Source: UBA3855 sp964472035 (GTDB lineage Bacteria > Bacillota > Clostridia > Oscillospirales > Ruminococcaceae). Taken from it: a stretch of 64,000 nucleotides of DNA. Shown one piece after another: positions 16,893-24,881 of the stretch. The DNA lies in assembly GCA_964472035.1 (NCBI GenBank), contig CAYYIT010000002.1, forward strand, positions 44,809-108,808. The letters are read 5' to 3'. Position 1 is the stretch's first letter. Every line of letters starts with the position of its first letter. Below the pieces are notes generated by a model. It saw nothing but the letters and a program-made list of their open reading frames with translations. It made no database searches and was not told the origin of the DNA. The position numbers and the translations under genes were made by a program.

Positions 16893-17537
16893 TCAAAGAA
16901 TCCCTTCCGTTCTACCCATCAGATAGAACAGCGCCATAATGCCGACGATCAAAAGCACGATGAAGATCAGCAAATCCATCAGCAGCTTTGTCAGAGGACT
17001 TTGTTTCTTCGGTTCCCGATGCGCCTTCGGGTCGGCAAAGCGTGCACGCTCCACATAGAGCGCCGGACAGAGTAGCAGGTTTAGGAGGTTCCATCGGCGG
17101 TCGGTAAGATCAAGATCCTCCGTTGTCCGGTTAATTTGTTCGAGCTGAGAACGCGTTGTCTCATCCAGACGAAGCTGTACGCGTTCATCCGGCAGAAGGG
17201 ATTGGTAGCCCCGCCCCTTTCGCAGGTGGGTACGGCTGATGATAGAGAGCTCTGCAGTTTCCGCCGATGCCGCTTCGCTGTTGCAGGTGAGCAGCTGCAC
17301 TGTCTCCGTTTCGCCATTCGAGTCTGTGTACTCGATGGTCAGGCGGTGGCGGACAAAATCGACCGTCCTGCCGATCTCCTCGGCTTTGAGGATAGCGCCT
17401 GTGACAATCTCACAATGTCTGCGTCGCCAGAGGAAATTGCGCAGCTTCCAGAGCCCGAAGAGACAGAGCAGGATGACGGTGATGAGCATCGTGAATTCTG
17501 GATGTCTGCCGCGAATGCGAAAAAGCATGGAAAGCAT
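16893..17537 (-). CDS. hypothetical membrane protein (214 aa)
   Basis: A 214-residue protein with one hydrophobic segment near the N-terminus (about residues 15-33) and another near the C-terminus (about 183-206, LMDLLIFIVLLIVGIMALFYL). The region between has a strand-rich part (LTIEYTDSNGETETVQLL) of the kind seen in DUF3592-type proteins, followed by a charged helix. Function unknown. AAGGAGGG ahead of 17537 selects the second possible ATG over 17582. Confidence 0.65.
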   Translation of the reverse strand: MLSMLFRIRGRHPEFTMLITVILLCLFGLWKLRNFLWRRRHCEIVTGAILKAEEIGRTVDFVRHRLTIEYTDSNGETETVQLLTCNSEAASAETAELSIISRTHLRKGRGYQSLLPDERVQLRLDETTRSQLEQINRTTEDLDLTDRRWNLLNLLLCPALYVERARFADPKAHREPKKQSPLTKLLMDLLIFIVLLIVGIMALFYLMGRTEGIL

Positions 17538-17580
17538 GGGGATCCCTCCTTGTGTAATGGACAATGATGCAGAACTTAGC

Positions 17581-17611
17581 AATGCCCCCTTGCCATAGGC
17601 TTGGGGGCATT
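17581..17611 (-). terminator. AATGCCCCC hairpin downstream of fucI
   Basis: AATGCCCCC and GGGGGCATT around a 13-base loop. It lies 60 bases past the fucI stop. No T-run follows, but a very similar hairpin follows purB at 41068-41098. Confidence 0.6.
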
Positions 17612-17655
17612 GCGGTCAAACGATTCGGTGTTCATTCTTCTGCAAAAGCTCACCA

Positions 17656-17670
17656 GCGCGGGTCCCGCGC
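17656..17670 (-). repeat. GC-rich palindrome abutting the fucI stop codon
   Basis: GCGCGGG, one base, CCCGCGC, immediately after the fucI TAA on the minus strand. A close relative follows the purB stop at 41168-41182. Confidence 0.6.
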
Positions 17671-19434
17671 TTATTTATACAACGGTCCATACGCCTCACA
17701 AGCACGATAATCCGCGCCCTCCAGCTCCTTCGTGCCGAAAGCGGACCATGCGTGCGGACGGTAGATATCCTCGTCGGGAACATTATGCATGGAAACCGGA
17801 ATGCGCAGCATGGAAGCCAGTGTGATCAGATCCTTGCCGATATGACCGTAGCTCAGGGAACCGTGGTTTGCGCCCCAGTTTGCCATTACGCTGTAGACAT
17901 CCTTGAATGCATCCTTGCCCGTCAGACGCGGAACAAACCATGTTGTCGGCCATGTCGGGTCGGTACGCTTGTCGAGTACCTCGTGTACGCCGTCCGGAAG
18001 TACGGTCGTCCATCCCTCTGCGATCTGCAGCACCGGCTGTGTGCCGTTGATGATGTTCACACGCATCATGGTCACCGGCATCTCTGCCTGTGTACGGAAG
18101 TGCGAGGAGAAGCCGCCGCCTCTGAAATAACCGAGGTTTGCCGGACACCAGTCCACCTTATCAGTGATCGCATCGATGTCCTCCTGTGTCATATCCCACC
18201 ACTTCTTCATCACCGCATTGCCGTTTTCGTCCTTTGCCATACCGGTCGCATCAAGTGCAGCGGAGCCGGAATTGATCAGATGGATGAAGCCGTTTTCAGC
18301 AAGACCCGTGGGCTTGACGCCGCTCACGCGTTCCACAGCCTCCGGACTCCAGTAGGTACGCACGTCCGCAAAGACGGATGCGGTATTTGTCAGCAGATGG
18401 CCGAAGAGCATTGCGGTGCCGTTGAGACCGTCGTTCTCCGTCGCGAGGATCGTCGGCTGCTTCTTGCCGTTCCAGTCGAAGGTGGAGTTGAGGATCGCCT
18501 CGGAGAAATCGCCGTTCGGCAGCCAGTCCGTCCACTGTCTCTGCCCCTGGAAGCCGCCCATGATGCCGTTTCTGCCGCGGCTCTCTTCCAGCCAGTTCAT
18601 ATCTGCCAGTACCGGATTGCCCAGCAGGATGTCCCTGAGAACGAGTGTCATCTTCACGCAGAATTCCCAGTTCTCCTCCTGATGCTCAGCAGGAAGAGGA
18701 TTCTCGTTCACATCGAAGCCCATCGGGCAGTTGTCCATCGTCCACTTGTAAGCCTTTTCAAATTCAGCATGGTCGTAGATTTCCAGATTGATGCGGCGCA
18801 GCACCTCGGACATATCCACCCATTCTGCGCGGATGCCCAGATAGTTCTGGAAGAAATCGCTGTTGCAGTAGGAGCCGGCGATGCCCATGGAAACGCCGCC
18901 GATGTTCACATATGCCTTGTTGCGCATCAGTCCAACCGCAACGGCACATCTTGCAAAGCGCAGGAGCTTTTCACGCACATCGTCCGGAATACTGGTGTCA
19001 TCCTTGTCCTGCACGTCGTGACCGTAGATCGCAAATGCCGGCAGTCCTCTCTGTGCATGCGCAGCCATGCAGGCAGCCAGATACACCGCGCCGGGACGCT
19101 CCGTGCCGTTGAAGCCCCATACTGCCTTGATGGTCAGGGGATTGAGATCCATTGTTTCGCTGCCGTAGCACCAGCAGGGAGTAACGGAAAGGGTTGCGCA
19201 GACATTCTGTGTCGAGAAGAATTCCTCGCACTTGTAAGCCTCCGCACCGCCGCCGATGGTGGAGGGCGCAATCACGCATTCCACCGGTGTGCCGTCCGGA
19301 TAGCGCAGCTCGGCTTCGATCAGTGCCTTCGCTGCGTTTGCCATGTTCATGGTCTGGTCTTCCAGACTTTCGCGGATGCCCAGCTGTCTGCCGTCAATGA
19401 CGGGACGAATACCAATCTTCGGATACATAATCAT
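17671..19434 (-). CDS. fucI: L-fucose isomerase
   Basis: A 587-residue Mn-dependent ketol isomerase converting L-fucose to L-fuculose, close to the usual length of about 590. The N-terminus PKIGIRPVIDGR, the metal-binding Glu in ATENDGLNG, the Asp in FADVRTYW, and the C-terminal PHAWSAFGT segment are characteristic. Its ATG overlaps the kinase stop (ATGA), so translation is coupled. It can also act on D-arabinose in known members. Last gene of fucA-kinase-fucI. Confidence 0.96.
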   Translation of the reverse strand: MIMYPKIGIRPVIDGRQLGIRESLEDQTMNMANAAKALIEAELRYPDGTPVECVIAPSTIGGGAEAYKCEEFFSTQNVCATLSVTPCWCYGSETMDLNPLTIKAVWGFNGTERPGAVYLAACMAAHAQRGLPAFAIYGHDVQDKDDTSIPDDVREKLLRFARCAVAVGLMRNKAYVNIGGVSMGIAGSYCNSDFFQNYLGIRAEWVDMSEVLRRINLEIYDHAEFEKAYKWTMDNCPMGFDVNENPLPAEHQEENWEFCVKMTLVLRDILLGNPVLADMNWLEESRGRNGIMGGFQGQRQWTDWLPNGDFSEAILNSTFDWNGKKQPTILATENDGLNGTAMLFGHLLTNTASVFADVRTYWSPEAVERVSGVKPTGLAENGFIHLINSGSAALDATGMAKDENGNAVMKKWWDMTQEDIDAITDKVDWCPANLGYFRGGGFSSHFRTQAEMPVTMMRVNIINGTQPVLQIAEGWTTVLPDGVHEVLDKRTDPTWPTTWFVPRLTGKDAFKDVYSVMANWGANHGSLSYGHIGKDLITLASMLRIPVSMHNVPDEDIYRPHAWSAFGTKELEGADYRACEAYGPLYK

Positions 19435-20906
19435 TCACTCTCTTTTCTGAATATTTTTTGAAAATTATCGTAAATATACGCGTTTTCGGGATTTGGCGTA
19501 TATTCCTTTACTGTGATGGAGGAGGCGATCGCCTGTCTTGCCTGGGAGAGATCCTCCATCTCTCCGGCAGCGATCAGCTGGATCGCCGCATTGCCGTAGG
19601 CGGTAGCTTCGACAGGACCCGTCAGCACCGGAATGCCGCACAGATCCGCGGTCAGCTGGCAGAGCAGCATGTCCTTCACGCCGCCGCCGAGCATGTAGAT
19701 GCGCTCGTATTTCCGGCCGGTGCAGAGTTCGATCTCTTCCATCGTGCGGCGGAATTTGCAGGCGAGACTCTCATAAATGCAGCGGATCACATCGCCGTCA
19801 TCCTCAGGAGCCGGCTGATTGCTTTCGGAACACCAGTTGCGGATCCTTGCCGGCATATCGCCGGGATCGGAGAACGCCGGTGCCTCCACATCGATAAAGC
19901 GCATTCCGGCATCGGCCTGTGCCGCCATCTTTTCCATTTCTGCATAGGAATAGGTGCGCCCCTGCGCCATCAGTGTGCGCCGTGTTTCCTGGATCATCCA
20001 CAGGCCTGTGATGTTCTTGAGGAAGGTAACAGTGTTGCCGTATCCCACTTCGTTTGTCAGGTTGCAGTACGCCGACTGCTCCGTGACAACGGGCGCATCC
20101 AGCTCCGTGCCGAAGAGCGCCCAGGTACCGCAGCTGATGAACAGGAAGGGGAGGGCTTCGGGGCAGGGAACCGCCGCCGCAGCGCACTGTGTATCGTGAC
20201 CGCAGACAGCGATCACAGGGACGGAAGGAATGTGCAGTTCATTGCAGATCTCATCGGAAAGCATGCCCTTGACAGCACCGGTCTCGGTCAGCGGCGGGAA
20301 AATATGTTCCGGCAGGCCGAGTGCTTCCACCGTCTTGGAGGACCATCCCCCGGTCTTGTAGTCGAACAGCTGGGAGGTTCCCGCAATGGTACGTTCGACG
20401 GAGATATCACCAGTCAGAAAATACGCCAGCAGATCCGGCATCATGAGGAAACACTGTGCATTTTCAAGAAGTTCCGGCGCATTCTGCTTCTGTTCCAGAA
20501 GCTGGAACGCCGTGTTGATCGGCATGATCTCATTTCCGGTCAGAGCGTAGAGCTCGTCCATGGAGATGTACTTCTCTGCCTCCAGAAGCATGTCGTCCGT
20601 GCGGTCATCACGATAGTGATAGGGATTGGCAAGCAGGTCGCCGCGCTTGTCCAGCAGGCCGTAATCCACGCCCCAGGTGTCGATGCCGACACTGTCGAAG
20701 CCTCCGGCAGCATGCGCCTTGCACAGACCGTTCTTGATCTCATGCAGCAGACGCAGTACATCCCAGTAGAGATGACCGTTCACAGAAACCGGTTCGTTCG
20801 GGAAACGATGGATCTCCTGCAGCTTCATTTTTCCGTTTTCGAAAGAAGTGAGGATCGCCCGTCCGCCGGATGCGCCGAAATCAAAGGCAAGGACTCGTTT
20901 TTTCAT
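19431..20906 (-). CDS. FGGY-family kinase (RhaB-like), probable L-fuculokinase
   Basis: A 491-residue sugar kinase. The N-terminal phosphate loop VLAFDFGASGGRAIL resembles rhamnulokinases more than classic FucK. GIDTWGVDYGLLD, a central VCGHDTQCA and the C-terminal MLGGGVKDML motifs define the FGGY family. Placed between L-fuculose-phosphate aldolase and L-fucose isomerase, it most likely phosphorylates L-fuculose at C1; that is inference from context. Start at 20906 follows AAGGAGG; the longer frame to 20984 runs into fucA. Confidence 0.88.
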   Translation of the reverse strand: MKKRVLAFDFGASGGRAILTSFENGKMKLQEIHRFPNEPVSVNGHLYWDVLRLLHEIKNGLCKAHAAGGFDSVGIDTWGVDYGLLDKRGDLLANPYHYRDDRTDDMLLEAEKYISMDELYALTGNEIMPINTAFQLLEQKQNAPELLENAQCFLMMPDLLAYFLTGDISVERTIAGTSQLFDYKTGGWSSKTVEALGLPEHIFPPLTETGAVKGMLSDEICNELHIPSVPVIAVCGHDTQCAAAAVPCPEALPFLFISCGTWALFGTELDAPVVTEQSAYCNLTNEVGYGNTVTFLKNITGLWMIQETRRTLMAQGRTYSYAEMEKMAAQADAGMRFIDVEAPAFSDPGDMPARIRNWCSESNQPAPEDDGDVIRCIYESLACKFRRTMEEIELCTGRKYERIYMLGGGVKDMLLCQLTADLCGIPVLTGPVEATAYGNAAIQLIAAGEMEDLSQARQAIASSITVKEYTPNPENAYIYDNFQKIFRKESE

Positions 20907-20917
20907 AAAAATCCTCC

Positions 20918-21610
20918 TTACGGATTGTATTTCTTGTATCCCGGATGTTTTCCCGTTACCTTGTACTGGGAACGCATGCTGCACAGCCGGTCGATATTCT
21001 CGCGGGAGATCTCCTGTGCGCCGCCAAGAAGGTGCGCTGTCAGGCTGATCTTTGCAAACAGCTCGAGCGTCTCCATGCGGTAATATGCTGTGATAAGATC
21101 CGCACCGACCGTCAGTGCGCCGTGGTTCTGGAGCAGCATCACATCATGCTCCTGCAGATAGGGTTTGATCGCTTCGGGTACTTCATTGGTGGAAGGCGTA
21201 CCGTAAGGTGTTACCGGAACGGAGCCGATGGCGATGACGGATTCGATCATGGAGTACTCGTCCAGTGCCTTGTTGGCTACGGCGTAGCCGGTTGCGGTTG
21301 CCGGATGTGCATGCACGACCGCGTTCACGTCGGGGCGCTCGCGGTAGCAGCAAAGGTGCATCTTGATCTCGGAGGACGGCTTTGCACCCTCCGGCCCCTC
21401 CAGTACATTGCCTTCACCGTCGATGCGGACAAGCTTTTCGGGGGTGATAAAGCTCTTGCTGATGCCGGTGGGCGTTGCAAGATAGGTGCCGTCGCTCAGA
21501 CGTACGGACACATTGCCGTCATTGGCAGCCACCCAGCCGAGCTGCCACATCTTGTGGCAGACATCGCAGATTTCATCCTTGATTGCGGTAAGATCGAGAT
21601 TCTGATCCAT
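20918..21610 (-). CDS. fucA: L-fuculose-phosphate aldolase (class II aldolase)
   Basis: A 230-residue zinc aldolase that splits L-fuculose 1-phosphate to dihydroxyacetone phosphate and L-lactaldehyde. Class II signatures are AANDGNVSVRL, the phosphate-binding TPTGISKS, AVVHAHPATATG with two zinc histidines, and LLQNHGAL with the third. AGGAGG lies just before the ATG at 21610. First gene of the fucose operon. No lactaldehyde reductase, regulator or transporter gene is nearby. Confidence 0.93.
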   Translation of the reverse strand: MDQNLDLTAIKDEICDVCHKMWQLGWVAANDGNVSVRLSDGTYLATPTGISKSFITPEKLVRIDGEGNVLEGPEGAKPSSEIKMHLCCYRERPDVNAVVHAHPATATGYAVANKALDEYSMIESVIAIGSVPVTPYGTPSTNEVPEAIKPYLQEHDVMLLQNHGALTVGADLITAYYRMETLELFAKISLTAHLLGGAQEISRENIDRLCSMRSQYKVTGKHPGYKKYNP

Positions 21611-21673
21611 AGAAAAACCTCCTGTGGTATGTGATGGCAGAGACTCTGCCGGATCGTAGAACTGTCCACCATT

Positions 21674-21702
21674 ATTATACATGATTTTGTGGAAAATGTC
21701 CA
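21674..21702 (-). promoter_or_regulatory. sigma-A promoter of the fucose operon
   Basis: On the minus strand TGGACA, a 17-base spacer and TATAAT, about 65 bases ahead of fucA. Confidence 0.75.
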
Positions 21703-21860
21703 GTACTTTTTCAATATTCTCCTATATAACAGCAAGATTGTGCTATATGAGAAAAACGTGAAGCCCGAAGCTGCGCAAATGCATCGTTCTGCTTCGATCG
21801 ATACGTTTTGTATCCTGTGAAAGGCCTCGGTTTTTTCTCAAAAAAATGCCGGGTCAGCTA

Positions 21861-21889
21861 TTGACGAGAAAGCCGGAATCAGGTATAAT
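21861..21889 (+). promoter_or_regulatory. sigma-A promoter of rpe and the Rnf-like genes
   Basis: TTGACG, 17 bases, TATAAT, then 39 bases to the ATG with TGGAGG as ribosome binding site. Confidence 0.85.
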
Positions 21890-21928
21890 AGAATAGGAGT
21901 ACCATGTAATTTTTTTGGAGGTAACACT

Positions 21929-22594
21929 ATGAGTCATCAGATTTCTGCGTCCATTCTCAATGCAGATATCCTGCATTTCGGCGATGTCATCCGCAATCTG
22001 GAGAACGTCGGTGCGGACATGCTGCACTTTGACGTGATGGACGGTGTGTTTGTCAATAATATTTCATTCGGAATCCCTGTGCTGGATGCTGTTTCGAAGG
22101 CAACCGACATGTTTCTGGATGTACACCTGATGATCACGGATCCGCTGCGCTATGTCGATGCCTTTGCAAAGGCAGGTGCGGACCTGATCACCTTCCATCT
22201 GGAGAGCGTCAGCGATCCCGACGCAACGATTGAGGCGATCCATGCAGCAGGCTGCAAGGCGGGCATTTCCATCAAACCCGGAACGCCTGCGCAGGCGGTT
22301 GCACCCTATCTCGACCGTGTGGAGCTGGTGCTTGTCATGACTGTGGAGCCGGGCTTCGGCGGCCAGGGCTATATCACCGAAATGGATGAAAAGATCGCAC
22401 AGATCCGTGAAATGATCGATGCATCCGGGCGTGAGATCTACCTTGAGGTGGATGGCGGCGTCAATGCACAGACCGCCCGCGAGGCGACCTCTGCCGGTGC
22501 CGATGTCCTTGTTGTCGGAAGCTACCTGTTCCGGCAGGAAAGCCTTGCAGCGGCAATGGCATCCCTGCGTTTCGGGGAGGAATCTGCGTCTTGA
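21929..22594 (+). CDS. rpe: ribulose-phosphate 3-epimerase
   Basis: A 221-residue TIM-barrel enzyme interconverting ribulose 5-phosphate and xylulose 5-phosphate in the pentose phosphate pathway. Family motifs are SASILNAD at the N-terminus, the metal-binding MLHFDVMDGVFV, LDVHLMI, MTVEPGFGGQ and the phosphate site VDGGVNAQT. The stop overlaps the TTG start of the RnfD-like gene (TTGA), linking them in one transcript. Confidence 0.96.
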   Translation: MSHQISASILNADILHFGDVIRNLENVGADMLHFDVMDGVFVNNISFGIPVLDAVSKATDMFLDVHLMITDPLRYVDAFAKAGADLITFHLESVSDPDATIEAIHAAGCKAGISIKPGTPAQAVAPYLDRVELVLVMTVEPGFGGQGYITEMDEKIAQIREMIDASGREIYLEVDGGVNAQTAREATSAGADVLVVGSYLFRQESLAAAMASLRFGEESAS

Positions 22595-23631
22595 AGCAGC
22601 AGAGCGTCAACCGAACACCCCAGTACTGGCTGGTGCTTTTCGCACTTGTCCTGGTAAGCGTATTTTATTATGGCATCCGTGCCGCCGTAGTGTGCGGTCT
22701 TGCAGCCGTAACCGCGGTGCTGACCGATTTCTTCTGCCTGTTCCTGCGCAATAAGCCCTATCGCATGAAGGATCTGTCCAGTATCACCACAGCCCTCGTG
22801 CTTGCCCTGATGCTGCCGGCTTCCGTGCCGTATTCCATTGTGATCCTGAGTACGGTCTTTGCGGTGGCTGTCGGAGCGCATGTCTTCGGAAACCGCGGTA
22901 CCGCAGTCATTCCGCCTGCTGCGGCGGGCTATCTCTTTGCGCTCATCGGCTGGAAGAACGAAGTGCTTCGTTTTCCGCCGGTCGGAACGCATCTCAGCCT
23001 GTTCGGTAATGCATTCGGGAAGGACAGTATACCGCTGTCCCCGTCCCTGAGCAGTCAGGTCAATGCCGAGCATCTCCTGAAAACGGATCCGCTCGATCTG
23101 CTCCTCGGTGCCGTATCCGGTTCCATGGGAACCGGATGCATCCTGCTCCTTCTGGCAGGTGCCGTGGTGCTGCTGTTCAGCCGCGATCTGTCATTTGTTG
23201 CAAGTGCGGGCTACATCGGTGGAATTCTGGTCACCTCAGCCTACGCAGGCATGACGGTCTGGGAGATGCTGCCGGTCAATATGCTGCTGTTTTCCATGCT
23301 CTTTCTTGCATGCAATACCCGCTTCCTGCCGGAGGGCGTGCTTGCGAAAGCCGTCTGCGGTTTGGTAATCGGTCACGCAGCCGGATTTCTGATCGTATTC
23401 TGCAATCTGGAATACGCCCCCGTGGTAGCGGTCGTGCTGTGCAGCCCGCTCTGCCATGCCTATGCGGATGAAGAGGCGCGCGAACGCGCGCAGCGGATGC
23501 TCACGGAAAAGCCGGAAGAAACGGTTTCGCCGGAGCCTTCTGATGCAGAACCGGAAGCGTCCGTTCCGGATGCTGCGGAGGAACCGCAGGAACAGCCGGA
23601 CAGTTCCGGCCAAGAAACGGAGGCTGAATGA
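22591..23631 (+). CDS. RnfD/NqrB-related membrane protein, FMN site not conserved
   Basis: A 346-residue protein with about 9-10 hydrophobic segments and a charged, Glu/Pro-rich C-terminal tail after residue 280. The GAHVFGNRGTAVIPPA segment (95-110) matches the RnfD pattern around the membrane flavin site. At residues 176-180 SGSMG stands where RnfD/NqrB have SGAT, whose Thr carries covalent FMN; Met179 replaces it and the upstream Asp is missing. Covalent flavin is therefore unlikely. TTG start at 22591 with GGGGAGG 10 bases upstream, overlapping the rpe stop. Compare the next two genes. Confidence 0.75.
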   Translation: MKQQSVNRTPQYWLVLFALVLVSVFYYGIRAAVVCGLAAVTAVLTDFFCLFLRNKPYRMKDLSSITTALVLALMLPASVPYSIVILSTVFAVAVGAHVFGNRGTAVIPPAAAGYLFALIGWKNEVLRFPPVGTHLSLFGNAFGKDSIPLSPSLSSQVNAEHLLKTDPLDLLLGAVSGSMGTGCILLLLAGAVVLLFSRDLSFVASAGYIGGILVTSAYAGMTVWEMLPVNMLLFSMLFLACNTRFLPEGVLAKAVCGLVIGHAAGFLIVFCNLEYAPVVAVVLCSPLCHAYADEEARERAQRMLTEKPEETVSPEPSDAEPEASVPDAAEEPQEQPDSSGQETEAE

Positions 23632-24218
23632 TGAAAACCCAGCGCTTTTCTGTATTTGACGGACTTTTCCGACGCAATGCGGTGCTCGCCGAGGGAATGG
23701 TCATTGCTCCGATCGTTGTATGCTGCAGTACACTTCGCAATGCATTGATGCTGTCGCTTGCCTTTGCCTGCATTACCTTTCTGACAGTCTGCATCGGTGC
23801 GTTCTACCCGAAACGGCTGCCCTATGCGCTGAAGATCACACTGTATGCCCTGACTGCATGCGTGTGCTATCTTCCGGCGGTGATGCTGTGCCGGCATCTG
23901 GATCCGCAGGCAACTGCGGCGATCGGCATTTATCTGCCGCTTCTGACTGTTAATTCCTTCATTGTGCTGCATTCACAGCTGCATTTCTATCCGCTGCGCA
24001 AACGTGTGATGCTGCCGGTACTGCTCTTCCACATTGCAGGCTTTGCAGCTGCCGCAGTCATTGTCGGCGTGATCCGGGAGCTTGTTGCCTTCGGCACAGT
24101 TTACGGGCATGTCGTGGATATGCCGCTGCTCATGCAGGGCTTCTCGGCACCCTGGGCAGGATTCATCCTGCTGGGACTGCTCTGTGCGCTGCACCGGGCG
24201 ATTTTTCCTCAGAAATAA
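23628..24218 (+). CDS. RnfE/NqrD-related membrane protein lacking cluster cysteines
   Basis: A 196-residue protein with six hydrophobic segments, slightly shorter than RnfE. The opening FDGLFRRNAVL matches the family's GLWKNNPVL, and GIYLPLLTVN matches GIFIPLIVTN. RnfE/NqrD ligate a membrane [2Fe-2S] cluster through the Cys of LCP and of TNC. Here these positions read Ala27 (IAP) and Ser110 (VNS), so both ligands are gone. ATG at 23628 overlaps the RnfD-like stop; an ATG at 23631 is equally possible. Confidence 0.75.
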   Translation: MMKTQRFSVFDGLFRRNAVLAEGMVIAPIVVCCSTLRNALMLSLAFACITFLTVCIGAFYPKRLPYALKITLYALTACVCYLPAVMLCRHLDPQATAAIGIYLPLLTVNSFIVLHSQLHFYPLRKRVMLPVLLFHIAGFAAAAVIVGVIRELVAFGTVYGHVVDMPLLMQGFSAPWAGFILLGLLCALHRAIFPQK

Positions 24219-24227
24219 GGTGAAATT

Positions 24228-24791
24228 ATGTGGCTGATCGCCAATCTGTTCTCGCTGCTGACCACCAATCTTGTATTGACGAAGGCGCTCGGTACAAGTA
24301 CACTGATGACGGCTGCGAGAAGCAAATCCAATCTGACCATTCTTGCACTGATGATGACAGGATTTTCCGTCCTGAGCTGTCTGCTGACGAGCCTTGCAGC
24401 ACCGCTGTTCCCATCGGAACCGCTGCTGCTGCCCCTCTGTTTTGCAGCCATCGTCTGCGCAGTGTATATTATTGTGCTGCTGGGATTGTACAGCCTCAGC
24501 GGCAGACATTTTGTACAGCTGAAAAAATACGTGCATCTGTCCGCACTCAACTGTGCCGTGATGGGTACGCTGTGGCTTGGCTTCGGTGATGGAACCGCGC
24601 CGATGGGAATTCTTGATGCCGTGTACTTCGGACTGCAGTCGGGCCTTGGCTTTGTGCTTGCTGCACTGATGCTCACTGCGGTGCACCGGCGTCTTTATGC
24701 AGAGACAGTTCCGGCAGCATTTCGCGGATTCCCAGCCGTGATGGTCTATATCGGCCTGCTTTCTATGGCCGTGTATGCCATTACGATCTGA
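24228..24791 (+). CDS. RnfA/NqrE-related membrane protein with one cluster cysteine left
   Basis: A 187-residue protein with six hydrophobic segments, the usual RnfA size. TTNLVLTKALG (12-22) matches NNFVLVKFLG, and the C-terminus VPAAFRG followed by IGLLSMA matches the RnfA VPAPFRG end. The first cluster cysteine of LGICP is replaced (Ser24), whereas the second remains as Cys109 in LNCAVMG. Together with the preceding gene, three of four expected ligands are absent. It follows RnfE-like by 9 bases with AAGGTGA as ribosome binding site. No RnfB, C or G gene is nearby. Confidence 0.78.
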   Translation: MWLIANLFSLLTTNLVLTKALGTSTLMTAARSKSNLTILALMMTGFSVLSCLLTSLAAPLFPSEPLLLPLCFAAIVCAVYIIVLLGLYSLSGRHFVQLKKYVHLSALNCAVMGTLWLGFGDGTAPMGILDAVYFGLQSGLGFVLAALMLTAVHRRLYAETVPAAFRGFPAVMVYIGLLSMAVYAITI

Positions 24792-24881
24792 TGTCATGTT
24801 TCAGAATTTTTTGTATACAATAAGATAGATATGGCTGCACAGAAACAGAGAGCAGTCCCCTGAGAGGAGAACAACAACAGA

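Larger units (their letters stand above)
21611..21928. other. 318-base intergenic region between fucA and rpe
   Basis: It holds divergent promoters for fucA (21674-21702) and rpe (21861-21889). The 158 bases between them are AT-rich and show no gene or clear structured RNA to me. Confidence 0.7.

Noticed and set aside
19431..20906. Rhamnose operon instead of fucose operon
   Set aside because: The kinase is RhaB-like, but the isomerase is clearly FucI by length and motifs, not RhaA, and the aldolase fits FucA; fucose is the simpler reading.
22591..24791. Functional Rnf complex
   Set aside because: Subunits B, C and G are not adjacent and the visible subunits lack most cofactor ligands, so energy-conserving ferredoxin:NAD oxidoreduction by these genes alone is unlikely.
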